Made by a program: the position numbers and the translations under genes
From: Planctobacterium sp965279005
GTDB taxonomy: Bacteria > Pseudomonadota > Gammaproteobacteria > Enterobacterales > Alteromonadaceae
Length of the DNA stretch: 64,000 bases
NCBI GenBank assembly: GCA_965279005.1
Contig: CBDIHK010000026.1
Location: 248,001 to 312,000, forward strand
Direction of reading: 5' to 3'
Notes under the pieces: generated by a model
Told to the model about the DNA's origin: nothing
Database searches by the model: none
What the model saw: only the letters and a program-made list of their open reading frames with translations
Shown: piece after piece, positions 26,859-35,685 of the stretch
How the letters are laid out: each line of letters opens with the position of its first letter
Numbering within the stretch: the first letter of the stretch is position 1

Positions 26859-27878
26859 GTGTACCTAGACAAAACCTACATGCTGGTTGCCCTTAATATG
26901 GAGTTCGCCACGGAAGCGCAGGTACTAGAGGGCATAGCGCTTAGCCATGACCAAATAACAGCGCTCGAAAGCCTTGATGTGGCCATGCTTGCCAAGCTCA
27001 CCGACAACCTCAACCGATATAGCAGCACACCAATTTGGCCTGCGCTACTTGGCGAGCAATTAGGCATTGCCAGCCATGGCCCACTGGGGTACGCCACCGT
27101 CAGCGCCCGCAACCCAGGAGAAGCCATCAGCACATTTTTAAAATGGGCGATAGTGCGCTTCGAATGTTATGGCTACGAGATTATTGAAGGGCAAACCTTT
27201 GTTGAGGTTGTTTTATTGGACAGAACCGGTTGTGAGCCCTTTCACAACGCTTTTTTCCAGGCCTGTGCACGTATTTTTGAAATAGTAGTTAAAACACTTT
27301 TAAGCAATTTGGCCGGCTGCGGTATGGCAATCCATTTTAAACAGCCATTTTCTGGGCAACAGCACAGAGCCCTGGCCGGAAAATTTGAATCCCAACTTGT
27401 GTTTGACAGCGAGGCCAACAAGGTTGTGTTTCCAATTGATATTTGGAACACCAATTCACCATTGCATGATCCACATACCTACGAAACCAACGTCCGGCTT
27501 TGCCAACAAATCATGCAAACCCGCACGGCCAACAAGCGCTTGGATAGCACTATCAAGAACCAGCTAACCGAATATTTCCAAGGGGCACTAGATGGCACTA
27601 CGCGTGGTATAGGGCCACCTAAGCTTGCACAGTTTGCAGAGCAGCTGCATATGTCTGAGCGCACCTTGAGCCGCAAATTGGACCAACAAGGCAAAAGTTA
27701 CCGGGATATAGTGTTGGCAGTAAGGAAAGAGCTGGCAATTCGGGCTTTGGCAGAAACCAACCTAGCTGTGGCAGAAATTTCGGATCGGTTAGGCTACACC
27801 GAATCTGCCAACTTTTGCCGCGCTTTCAAAAAGTGGTGTGGTGTAGGCCCTAGTGCATATCGCAAAGCCAATACTTAA
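26859..27878 (+). CDS. AraC-family regulator of the divergent desaturase
   Basis: 339 residues if started at GTG 26859 (GAGGA ten bases upstream); ATG 26880 is an alternative. Residues ~20-210 match the N-terminal ligand-binding half of the OruR/ArgR-like AraC group (DUF-type Arabinose_bd). The C-terminal ~100 residues are two helix-turn-helix units: AEQLHMSERTLSRKLDQQGK and the second with IAEISDRLGYTESANFCRAF-type order, followed by KWCGVGPSAYRK. Divergence from the desaturase suggests that it controls it, perhaps in response to a fatty-acid-like effector. Confidence 0.88.
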   Translation: MYLDKTYMLVALNMEFATEAQVLEGIALSHDQITALESLDVAMLAKLTDNLNRYSSTPIWPALLGEQLGIASHGPLGYATVSARNPGEAISTFLKWAIVRFECYGYEIIEGQTFVEVVLLDRTGCEPFHNAFFQACARIFEIVVKTLLSNLAGCGMAIHFKQPFSGQQHRALAGKFESQLVFDSEANKVVFPIDIWNTNSPLHDPHTYETNVRLCQQIMQTRTANKRLDSTIKNQLTEYFQGALDGTTRGIGPPKLAQFAEQLHMSERTLSRKLDQQGKSYRDIVLAVRKELAIRALAETNLAVAEISDRLGYTESANFCRAFKKWCGVGPSAYRKANT

Positions 27879-28087
27879 TCTAATTGCGTTTATTATCGGC
27901 TTCTTACCATGTCGGATCAGATAAATCGTCATATAACTATCGACTTTTGAATTGCGTCAAAGTGGCAATCATACATTCGATTCGGCCGCTATTTCCTTAT
28001 TGTTAAGTGAAATTTCTATGCCGACAAGACATGGCTGCAATCACAAACTACAATCATCAATACCTCTTTATATTTGGCGGATTTACT

Positions 28088-28708
28088 ATGAAAACACTGA
28101 AATCATTTTTTGCCAGCTTATTGCTGTTAGGCTGTTCAAGTGTTTTAGCCAATGACATAGGCCAAGTAGTCATCGCCAAAAAACATGTCGAAGCGCAGCG
28201 AGCACAGGCGCTTGTGCCGCTTGAGCGCAAATCCCCTGTAGTAAAAAAAGACAATGTTATTACCGGTGAGCAAGCTAGGGCACAAATTAGGCTGCAAGAT
28301 GGCACCCTATTTACCCTAGGCGAAAATACCCAATTGCTGATTGACGAATATCTATTTTCAGATACTGAAAAGCCAACAGCCCTGTTCCGTTTAACCACTG
28401 GCGTATTTCGGGCGGTCACCGGCAAAATCACCCAGGTGCAAAAACCCAACTTTAAAGTTGAAACTCCACTTGGCTCCATTGGGATCCGGGGAACGGATTT
28501 TTGGGGTGGTTACCTGGACGAGGATAAAATCGATGTCATTTTACTTTCAGGCGAGCACCCAATCATCATCGAAAACGAGTTTGGCCGCAGCGTGATCACA
28601 CAGCCCGGCACTGGCGTCACCATTGAAGCCAACCAGGCACCAGGAGAACCCCGCACCTGGTCAGAACAAAAGCTAGCAAGGGCCGTAGCCACCATAACTA
28701 TTGATTAA
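28088..28708 (+). CDS. FecR-domain exported protein
   Basis: 206 residues from the ATG at 28088 (GGCGGA six bases upstream); the longer in-frame start at 28007 lacks a site. A hydrophobic leader contains LLLLGC, which could be a lipobox, or it is cleaved at VLA-ND (~22). The mature part is a FecR domain: ITGEQARAQIRLQDGTLFTL, FRLTTGVFRAVTG, KVETPLGSIGIRGTDFWGGY and VILLSGEHPI. The protein lacks the cytoplasmic N-terminal anti-sigma part of true FecR, so it is a periplasmic FecR-only protein of unknown ligand. No sigma factor is adjacent. Confidence 0.85.
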   Translation: MKTLKSFFASLLLLGCSSVLANDIGQVVIAKKHVEAQRAQALVPLERKSPVVKKDNVITGEQARAQIRLQDGTLFTLGENTQLLIDEYLFSDTEKPTALFRLTTGVFRAVTGKITQVQKPNFKVETPLGSIGIRGTDFWGGYLDEDKIDVILLSGEHPIIIENEFGRSVITQPGTGVTIEANQAPGEPRTWSEQKLARAVATITID

Positions 28709-28739
28709 TAGCTGCACTCCACTCCTGTAACTGTCGTTA

Positions 28740-28771
28740 ATACCGACTCCATTAGGTATTTGCGCATTCAG
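28740..28771 (+). repeat. Solo copy of the 32-bp dispersed repeat
   Basis: ATACCGACTCCATTAGG and the next 15 bases match the 37963 terminal repeat with several substitutions, 31 bases after the FecR-domain stop. No opposite end is present before the next gene. Confidence 0.62.
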
Positions 28772-28975
28772 CGCTGCCTGTGTAATGGGCTGTAATTCCT
28801 TTCTTTGTAGCAATTCCTAAACTGCTTTTAAGGGTGGTTTTTCGACCTAGTTGAATCCATGGCTAATGCTGAAACCTAGCCGGAAAACGCTGGCTACAGT
28901 GGGCTGGCGTCTAGGCACCCTTGCAACATTCTTTTTTAACAAGCTGACAAAGGACATCGCGCCCAAGGGGTAACT

Positions 28976-29953
28976 ATGAAAACTATCTACCAACGCAATA
29001 CCGCATTGCTGTTGCTATTAAAAGCAGTGATATTAGCCACTTTAGTATCGGGATGCTCAGACGACAATGACACTCCAGTAGTGGTGGCTCCAGAACCAAC
29101 ACCAGAACCAACCGAACCCGCACCAGCACGCTTAGCCGTGAAACCGGTACCAGTCAACTGTAGCAGTAACGAACTGTGCAACTACGCAGTGACAGTTGCC
29201 AACCAGTTTTCCGATAAGCCAGACAATACCTGCTACATCAAGGAATTGTCAGTTGATGGCCAAGAAGAAATGCAAGCAGACATCCAATTAGACGGTGCAA
29301 TACAGGCCTACGTCAGCAATTCCGGTTTTATGCAGCATTTGTTAATCCAGGCAGGTGGCGCCAGCCAAGCTGGGTACCAGGAGCTTGAACAGCAAAACCT
29401 GGATGGATTCCCTTGGCCGCTGTCGTTCCAATACCAAAGCTATTTTAAGTCTTTACATGATGGAAATGAAACGTCTGGTAGTTGGGCAGGCCTCCAGGAT
29501 ATCAGTGAGGTACAAGCTGGCGATGTTTTGGCCTGGTGCGTGGGTGATTGGTGCAGTGGAGAAAGTGCCCTTCGCGATTTGGACACAGGCCATGTTGCCC
29601 TGGTTGTTGATAGCGAACCTGTAAGCCCGGAACAAATCGAATCCCGGACCACTGGCATCCCCGAAACTGCAAGTTTCTATCAAGTCGCTGTCGTCGATGC
29701 CTCAGACGAGGTGCATAGCAGCATTTTTTCAGATGCTTTCACTGTTGAAGACCGCAGGCACCAGTCAGGTCGGTTAAAACACGCCTCTTGCCATTACAAC
29801 GGTGGTATAGGCGCCGGCGTCCTTTGGCTCGCACAGTGGCAAGAAAGTGGCCAAACCTATTGGAGTGTTGCTTACCACAATGAAGCTAACTACGACTTTC
29901 ACAATGCTAATTCGAGCAGCGAACTTAAGCTTGCTATTGGCCGATTGAATTAA
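28976..29953 (+). CDS. Lipoprotein paralogue of the NlpC-like protein, catalytic Cys missing
   Basis: 325 residues; AAGGGG five bases before ATG. A lipobox VSGC27 makes it a lipoprotein, followed by a Pro/Glu linker (PEPTPEPTEPAPA). Its C-terminal ~220 residues align with the next gene: YVSNSGFMQHLL (Y112) against YTDCSGWISFLL, AGDVLAWC against AGDILAWC, DTGHVALVV (H206) against DSGHIMLVL, and GGIGAGVLWLAQWQ against GGLGSGVIFIAQWQ. In the NlpC/P60-like fold the D-C-S-G Cys is the nucleophile; here it is S114-N115-S-G. It is therefore probably an inactive partner, while the His is kept. It lies 31 bases before the second gene and the two likely form one operon. Confidence 0.75.
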   Translation: MKTIYQRNTALLLLLKAVILATLVSGCSDDNDTPVVVAPEPTPEPTEPAPARLAVKPVPVNCSSNELCNYAVTVANQFSDKPDNTCYIKELSVDGQEEMQADIQLDGAIQAYVSNSGFMQHLLIQAGGASQAGYQELEQQNLDGFPWPLSFQYQSYFKSLHDGNETSGSWAGLQDISEVQAGDVLAWCVGDWCSGESALRDLDTGHVALVVDSEPVSPEQIESRTTGIPETASFYQVAVVDASDEVHSSIFSDAFTVEDRRHQSGRLKHASCHYNGGIGAGVLWLAQWQESGQTYWSVAYHNEANYDFHNANSSSELKLAIGRLN

Positions 29954-29984
29954 TCCAGTAAAAATCACAAAAGGAAAACTTAAA

Positions 29985-31196
29985 ATGTTTATTAAAAACC
30001 AAAGTTCCCGAACAATCTTAGTGAATTGGCTGGTAACCGGCTTTTTATTCACGCTCATTCTATCAAGTCAATTAACACATGCAGACGGTGCGGATCTACC
30101 CAGTAGCACAATTACAACCAGCACTACCTACCTGAGTGACTTGCAATCTCTTGTATGTAACCCAGCGTCAACCAACAATAGTAGATCCTTGTGCAAATAC
30201 GGTTTGCAAGCCGTAGACACTTTGCAAAATGAGTTCTTAAACGACTCGGCTAAAACGCCCCACATGAATACCTGCTATTGTAACGAAGGCGTTTGCCCCG
30301 CTGACAAAGGGGGCGCCACCTCGGAGGACGACCTACCAGTACCATATTTGGATATAGACTTGAATTTCAAGCTGCTCGGTTCAAGTGCGATTGACCAGCC
30401 CTTTTCTTATACAGATTGCTCTGGTTGGATAAGTTTTCTACTGCAAAATGTATTGGATGAGACTTCCGGCGGTTGCGCCGATGAAGATAGCGAAGGTGCC
30501 TATTGTGAAATCGTAAACCTCAGCTACAACAAAATTGGACAGTATCCTAAAGCCTTTGTTTACCAAAAGCATTTTGATGATTTAGCGGATCCAAGTAGCG
30601 GAGTAACCAGTGATAATTGGAGTGCGGGGAAGGACATCGGCGAGATCCAAGCTGGCGATATCCTTGCCTGGTGCTTAAACGAATTTTGCCAAGAAACACC
30701 ACCATCTAAACGAGATGGGCACGACTCTGGACATATCATGTTGGTGCTAGCTGCAACCCAATTAAGTACAACAGAAAATTCAGATATCCTTACTGATACC
30801 TTCATAAAGCACGTGGATTATCACGACAACATCGAATACTTTATGCTTGCTGTAGTCGATTCGTCATCAGTAGAACACACTTCTGATATCAGCTTCGGTA
30901 TAGGTGGCGAAACACTGACTGTATTAGATTCCCGTATAAAATATGGCGATATGACGCATGATGACTTTATTACTAAGCAATGCAAGCGCAATGGCCGCAT
31001 CAATACTAAACCAGGCGCTTACGGCGGATTGGGCAGCGGGGTTATCTTTATCGCCCAATGGCAAGAAAATGATGAATATGGCTACTCAATGCACTTTAGT
31101 ACTAGCTACTCATTCAAAGATACAACGACTGTTTACCATTCCACAAATAAACGACAGACAGTAAATATGGCCTACGCCACAGTACAGGACAATTAA
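29985..31196 (+). CDS. Secreted NlpC/P60-like cysteine peptidase candidate
   Basis: 403 residues; AAGGA eight bases before ATG. A long signal peptide ends near THA-DG (~33). The catalytic triad of the NlpC/P60-CHAP group is visible: C145 in YTDCSGWISFLL, GDILAWC, H250 in GHDSGHIMLVL. Many other Cys (CNEGVC, SGGCADE, CQET) suggest disulfides in the periplasm or outside the cell. Cell-wall peptide cleavage is inferred from fold only. A paralogue without the Cys lies directly upstream. A GC-rich hairpin follows the stop. Confidence 0.72.
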   Translation: MFIKNQSSRTILVNWLVTGFLFTLILSSQLTHADGADLPSSTITTSTTYLSDLQSLVCNPASTNNSRSLCKYGLQAVDTLQNEFLNDSAKTPHMNTCYCNEGVCPADKGGATSEDDLPVPYLDIDLNFKLLGSSAIDQPFSYTDCSGWISFLLQNVLDETSGGCADEDSEGAYCEIVNLSYNKIGQYPKAFVYQKHFDDLADPSSGVTSDNWSAGKDIGEIQAGDILAWCLNEFCQETPPSKRDGHDSGHIMLVLAATQLSTTENSDILTDTFIKHVDYHDNIEYFMLAVVDSSSVEHTSDISFGIGGETLTVLDSRIKYGDMTHDDFITKQCKRNGRINTKPGAYGGLGSGVIFIAQWQENDEYGYSMHFSTSYSFKDTTTVYHSTNKRQTVNMAYATVQDN

Positions 31197-31207
31197 TTGA
31201 GCAGCGT

Positions 31208-31230
31208 GCCAGCATGCGGAGCATGCTGGC
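31208..31230. terminator. Shared convergent hairpin
   Basis: GCCAGCATGC and GCATGCTGGC form a perfect 10-bp stem with a GGA loop between the NlpC-like gene (+) and the FGase-DUF1704 gene (-). T-rich flanks exist on both sides but there is no clean T-tract. Confidence 0.6.
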
Positions 31231-31266
31231 AAATTGTTCGTATTATTAAAAGCAGCGAAATTGAAT

Positions 31267-33255
31267 TTAATGAATAGAAGAAATCAAGTATTCAATAATG
31301 GGATCATTACCTTGCATAGCCGAAAAGGCTTTTGGCATATACTTAGGTTTCACAAGTATTTTCCGGGAAATCAACTCGTCTAACAATGGGCGATATTTAA
31401 ACGCGGTTTTGCCTGCCAATAAACTGCTGATATCTGCTTGTGCATAGGATTGCAGTGCATTGCGCAGTCCGCTCAGATACAAATAATCCTTAGTGAAGCC
31501 GCCTCCCCTAAATACCCTCACCGTCAAAGAAAACGCCTTGTCGGCCGAGCAGTTAAAATCTTTTTGCAACCGGTAAAACAAGCCGTTAAAGGTTTCGCCG
31601 TGTAGCATGCCGTTGACACAGATCACCCGCAAAGCCAATTCTTGTAACCTTGAGACAGTGAGGTTTCCAGAAAGATATTCACTCAAGATGGCTAACCCCT
31701 CCTGGGTATGGGTATTGCCAGGTAAACCCAGGGTTAAGATCTTTAATGGTTGCGACTGGGCATTGGCACTGGTCACTAAATGCACCCCCAACTCGTGCTC
31801 AACTAAACCAGCGAGTTCCCTGGGGTAAAACGATTTCATAGCGTTAATCTTTAGGGTCATCCCATTCACAATCGCACCAGCGACTATTTTATCTGAGGCT
31901 TGGATCCGGCAAACAAGACCGTATTCTTGGCTTTTTTCACGGAACAACTCTAGTGCCTGGGCACCAGGAATTTTAATTGCACCGTCTGCCTCGTTATCAT
32001 GCACACGGGCATGCAATAAGAAGTTGGCATTGGCAATATCTTCGTCGGATGGTTGGCCGTAATATTTTAAGCTGTTGTATAAAAATGACTGGGTACCCAC
32101 TGAAGTAATAAGGTCAATTCGCATCGCCAATTGATCAATAATTTCCCGATACAGCAGTTCTATATTGGCGTCTTGGATCTGGTGCACCGGAATGCGGTAT
32201 AGCGCTTCCTTAAAACGGTATGGATCCAAATCTAATTGTGGATAAGTAAACTGGGGTTGATAGAGCGCTGGTTGTTTTAAAAAGCGCTTCTTTTCTTGCT
32301 TTAAGTTAGTTGGATTTATATAGGATAATGTGTCCAGTGATTTGGCCAACTTAAACAATTGCCTGTCCACTTCCCTCAATTCAGGTGAGATAACGGAATC
32401 AAGCATCCGCGCCCTAACCGGTTTTTTGCGTTTGGTTTTGTGAGCGATGACACCCGCTATATGTTCAGTAATAGCAGCCTTAAGGCCGGCTTTTAGCCTG
32501 TCTACAACCAAGGGGTAAACTTCTTGCGAGATCTCGTTCAAGTAGACTTTTTTGATTTCCAAGGGAATGCACAGGGTGTATTGCAATTGCGTGCGCACAA
32601 ATTCAGCCTGGTAACCCAATCCAGAGAAAACCTGGTTTTCAGCCACCGTTGTTTCAATGTTTGGCAATTCTACCTTGGCTAACAGGCCACTAAAGTCTAC
32701 GAGCTGTTTTTTCCACTTTCGCTTATTAACTAGCCGTGTACCTAGGTTGAAAACCGGGGTTTCAGAGGCAATACGCTGGTAGTTGTATGAGTGCAAGTCA
32801 TAGATAACGGAAAAACCAAATTTCAGCTCTAAAGTTTCGCACAGGGCTTTGAGCACGCTGTAATAGTTAAAATGCTTGCGCAGTGAAATGGCCGTTTCGT
32901 TTTCTGGTAAATGTCCCGACCAAACCTGTTTCCCCCACGCCTCCTGGTAAATACATTGCTCAGGATGCCGGTTTAAGTCATATTCGTAGCGGGAGTCCAT
33001 CGCAACTAACGTAATGGGCAAAGACGAGATAAAGTCACCAGTTAACGGGTCTTCCTCATAAAACCGTTCATCGTCAGTCAATAAGCAGTATTCGCGCAAA
33101 GAGTAGCGCAGGTTACAGCCATTGTGGATTGCAGTTGCTATATAGGGCATGTATTCAGCCACTTTAATATATAAGCTGTTGTCAGCTAGCACGCCTTCAA
33201 AGCACTCGCCCGCCTGGAGTAATGAAATAACTTCCTGCTCAGAAAAAGTCTGCAT
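31267..33255 (-). CDS. N-formylglutamate amidohydrolase-like / DUF1704 (QEGLA) fusion protein
   Basis: 662 residues. The N-terminal half (~30-280) matches N-formylglutamate amidohydrolases (VAMDSRYEYDLNRHPEQC, YDLHSYNYQR). The second half is DUF1704: a metal-site motif H487-E-L-G-V-H492 and the name-giving QEGLA at 518-522, with an LSEYLSG helix after it. In many bacteria these two families and a glutathione-synthetase-like ATP-grasp enzyme are neighbouring genes; here the first two are fused and the third (33239-34267) overlaps by 17 bases. Related DUF1704 proteins include peptidases in eukaryotes, so a peptidase role is plausible but unproven. It probably processes a small peptide made by the operon. 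Confidence 0.85.
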   Translation of the reverse strand: MQTFSEQEVISLLQAGECFEGVLADNSLYIKVAEYMPYIATAIHNGCNLRYSLREYCLLTDDERFYEEDPLTGDFISSLPITLVAMDSRYEYDLNRHPEQCIYQEAWGKQVWSGHLPENETAISLRKHFNYYSVLKALCETLELKFGFSVIYDLHSYNYQRIASETPVFNLGTRLVNKRKWKKQLVDFSGLLAKVELPNIETTVAENQVFSGLGYQAEFVRTQLQYTLCIPLEIKKVYLNEISQEVYPLVVDRLKAGLKAAITEHIAGVIAHKTKRKKPVRARMLDSVISPELREVDRQLFKLAKSLDTLSYINPTNLKQEKKRFLKQPALYQPQFTYPQLDLDPYRFKEALYRIPVHQIQDANIELLYREIIDQLAMRIDLITSVGTQSFLYNSLKYYGQPSDEDIANANFLLHARVHDNEADGAIKIPGAQALELFREKSQEYGLVCRIQASDKIVAGAIVNGMTLKINAMKSFYPRELAGLVEHELGVHLVTSANAQSQPLKILTLGLPGNTHTQEGLAILSEYLSGNLTVSRLQELALRVICVNGMLHGETFNGLFYRLQKDFNCSADKAFSLTVRVFRGGGFTKDYLYLSGLRNALQSYAQADISSLLAGKTAFKYRPLLDELISRKILVKPKYMPKAFSAMQGNDPIIEYLISSIH

Positions 33256-34267
33256 CTTCTATTACTTTCCGAAAGTGGTTTTTGCGGCTAACTGCCAATT
33301 CCTTCGCATTCACCACACTTTCGGTGAAGTCCAAGATTTGCTTTTGTAGCCGGCAGCGGTTTAAACGGTTAATACGGGTAATGCCACCAGGACTTAATAC
33401 GTTGACTTCGATTAACTTGCCGTTGATCACGTCCAGTCCAACGAAATACAGGCCATCACGCACCAATTTTGGCCCGATATTGCGACATAGGTCTTTTTCT
33501 TGTTTGCTGAGGGTATGTTTGACTTCTTTGCCACCGGCATGGATGTTGGAACGATGGTCGTCTTTGGCAGGTACCCTGCGCATGGCGCCAATAGGTTCCC
33601 CATTGAGCATCAAAATCCGCACATCGCCCTGCTCAGCCCCTTCAACATACTCTTGCAAGATCACATAATTTTGATTGTCGCCAATATAGAACTGCAACAG
33701 CGACTTAACACTGGACTTAGCCGTCTTCTCTACTGTTATGACACCACTACCGCCATAGCCATTGAGCGGTTTCATTATCATTTTGGACTGTTCACTTTCA
33801 TCCAGTACCCGCATCAAATAATCTATGTTTTTTGACACATGGGTCATTGGGATGTAGTCGCAGGCAGGGTCGTGCAATGATGCTGTGTATAGCTTGTTAT
33901 TGGCTAACCGCAATCCATTGATATCATTTATGATTAAGGTATTTTCCCGGACGGAATCCAGGAAGTTTAATGCCATGGTATCGAGCGGCGGGTTATCCCG
34001 CATAAATATGATGTCGAAGCCAGCCAAGGGTAGTTGTGCTTTTTTAAAATCCACATTGCGGTAAAAGGTCACAATATTGCTGGAGGGCTTAGTTTTTTTG
34101 ATGACCTTGCAAAACGCGCTCGCTTCGCTATCCCGCATGGTTAAGCTACTGGGTGTAGCCAGTGCAACTGTATGCCCCCTATCCACAGCTTCGTGGACAA
34201 TACGCAGGGTCGAATCGCTGTCTGCTGCTACCTGCTCCCAGGGGTACATTAAAAAACAAATTTTCAT
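33239..34267 (-). CDS. Glutathione-synthetase-like ATP-grasp ligase
   Basis: 342 residues. The GshB-type layout is clear: MKICFLMYPWEQVAADSDST at the start, then an ATP-grasp fold with MKPLNGYGGSGV (~164-175), LQEYVEGAEQGDVRILMLNG and GLDVINGKLIEVNVLSPGG. It overlaps the fusion gene, so the two are made together. E. coli GshB is ~316 residues; the substrate here may not be gamma-Glu-Cys, because QEGLA-type operons form their own subgroup. A 71-residue gene follows upstream by 26 bases. Confidence 0.85.
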   Translation of the reverse strand: MKICFLMYPWEQVAADSDSTLRIVHEAVDRGHTVALATPSSLTMRDSEASAFCKVIKKTKPSSNIVTFYRNVDFKKAQLPLAGFDIIFMRDNPPLDTMALNFLDSVRENTLIINDINGLRLANNKLYTASLHDPACDYIPMTHVSKNIDYLMRVLDESEQSKMIMKPLNGYGGSGVITVEKTAKSSVKSLLQFYIGDNQNYVILQEYVEGAEQGDVRILMLNGEPIGAMRRVPAKDDHRSNIHAGGKEVKHTLSKQEKDLCRNIGPKLVRDGLYFVGLDVINGKLIEVNVLSPGGITRINRLNRCRLQKQILDFTESVVNAKELAVSRKNHFRKVIEDADFF

Positions 34268-34293
34268 TTAGAATTAATCTTTTAGCTTACGTG

Positions 34294-34509
34294 TCAATCG
34301 TCTAGCGACTTTGCTTTTTTCAAAAACTTCTTAACCGCTTTTAGGCTGCTGAATGTGCTGTAACCTTGGGTTTGTAACTCAAAGTTAATCCAAATCAGCA
34401 AGTCCCCATCTTCTGGATTAGCTAGATCCGCTTCGGATCTGCAGCTGTCCACTATTGACTTCACCAACCTAGGGTCGGGTTGTTCGAATTCTTGATAATG
34501 ATGCGCCAT
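34294..34509 (-). CDS. Small acidic protein at the head of the ATP-grasp operon
   Basis: 71 residues, beginning MAHHYQEFEQPDPRLVKSIV. Charged, mostly helical, no signal peptide. The gene lies 26 bases upstream of the ATP-grasp ligase on the same strand and is probably the first gene of a three-gene operon. No family is recognised. It could be an adaptor or a substrate-like peptide, but no precursor features (leader, core, cleavage site) can be claimed. Confidence 0.6.
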   Translation of the reverse strand: MAHHYQEFEQPDPRLVKSIVDSCRSEADLANPEDGDLLIWINFELQTQGYSTFSSLKAVKKFLKKAKSLDD

Positions 34510-34630
34510 CTCACCTGCCTGAATACTGGATGTTATGCCCAGGGAACCTGTTAATGATCCCTGAGCTGGAATGGCGAGAGATTAATTGGCGTGCATGTAG
34601 ATGGGAAACGAGAAATTTTTGTGGTGACAA

Positions 34631-35557
34631 CTAAAGATTTTTATCGTAGATAATGCGAAGGAAAGATAGATATTTACATTGATGCCCCTGCCTGCTCCAG
34701 AATAATCGGCAACTCAGGATCGAGCGGTCAATGGCTTTAATGATACGCTTGATAATATCTATACAATCATTGTCTTTGTGGTAGGTCGCAAAGATAGAAC
34801 GTGACATGCGGGCCTGGCCGGCCACCTTATGTAGCTGCCCCGTTTCCAAAAAAGGCTGGATCATGAGATCTGGCAAGTAGGCAGCGCCACCTTTCGCCAA
34901 TAGAAAATCCAAGGCAATACGACCAGTAGAAGTATGTAGGATCGGCATTAGCTCACCATATTTCGCTTGGTGTTCATGGGCAAATTGAGTCCCCCAATCC
35001 ACATACACATATTTTTCACCCAATGCCTGTGAGAGAGTTTGCCCGGGCACCGTTGACACTAAAATCAACTCAATATTGGCCACGTTTTCACTGTGCACTT
35101 CCTCCGCAAGAAATGGGTCGAACAGCAAAATCAAATCTACCGTGCCGTCAATCACATGGCTATTGAGCTGGCTAATACTGGCAATTTCGGTACGAAAGGC
35201 GAGCTTGGGAAAGTGCTCGGTCATAACTGTTAGGTAATTTTGTAAATGGGCATCCCACACATTAGGGCTTGCGGCCACCGAAACTTGAGTCCGTTGGTTT
35301 TCTGCCAGCGTTGCTCCGGATTTGGCTTGTTTCAACGCCCTTACCATAGTCTCGGCATAAGGTATTAGTCGTGTGCCAGCAGGTGTTAACTGGATGTTGT
35401 TCCGTGCCCGTTCAAATAAAGGGCTACCAATAAACTCTTCTAATTGTTTTATTCGGGCGCTAACCGCAGCTTGGGTAATAAAAAGGTTGTTGGAAGCTTT
35501 GCCAAAATGCCGAGTCTTAGCCACTTCTAAGAAAGTTTTAAATACTTTTACATCCAT
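34631..35557 (-). CDS. hdfR: HdfR-like LysR-family regulator
   Basis: 308 residues. LysR winged helix: MDVKVFKTFLEVAKTRHFGK then ITQAAVSARIKQLEEFIGSP and LFERARNNIQLTPAGTRLI. The RHFG.A..L..TQ..VS.RI.QLE and RNNI.LT.AG pattern fits HdfR, the repressor of flagellar flhDC in E. coli. The identification is supported by its neighbour, a divergent maoP, the same arrangement as E. coli hdfR-maoP (yifA-yifE). The C terminus is about 25 residues longer than E. coli HdfR (tail IDRSILSCRLFWSRQGHQ), which may be species-specific. Confidence 0.85.
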   Translation of the reverse strand: MDVKVFKTFLEVAKTRHFGKASNNLFITQAAVSARIKQLEEFIGSPLFERARNNIQLTPAGTRLIPYAETMVRALKQAKSGATLAENQRTQVSVAASPNVWDAHLQNYLTVMTEHFPKLAFRTEIASISQLNSHVIDGTVDLILLFDPFLAEEVHSENVANIELILVSTVPGQTLSQALGEKYVYVDWGTQFAHEHQAKYGELMPILHTSTGRIALDFLLAKGGAAYLPDLMIQPFLETGQLHKVAGQARMSRSIFATYHKDNDCIDIIKRIIKAIDRSILSCRLFWSRQGHQCKYLSFLRIIYDKNL

Positions 35558-35685
35558 TCAGTTCACAACAAAAAAGTTTTGTTGGCCTTATAAAAATCTT
35601 TTGTTTTCCTTCGCGAACTTTAGTCACTATTTTCAACGCATACAAGGCTTGTTTTAGTCTAATTCACATCATTCCGAGGTATTAA

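Noticed and set aside
28007..28087. Longer N terminus for the FecR-domain gene
   Set aside because: The extension would put 27 polar residues before a clear signal peptide. ATG 28088 has the ribosome site.
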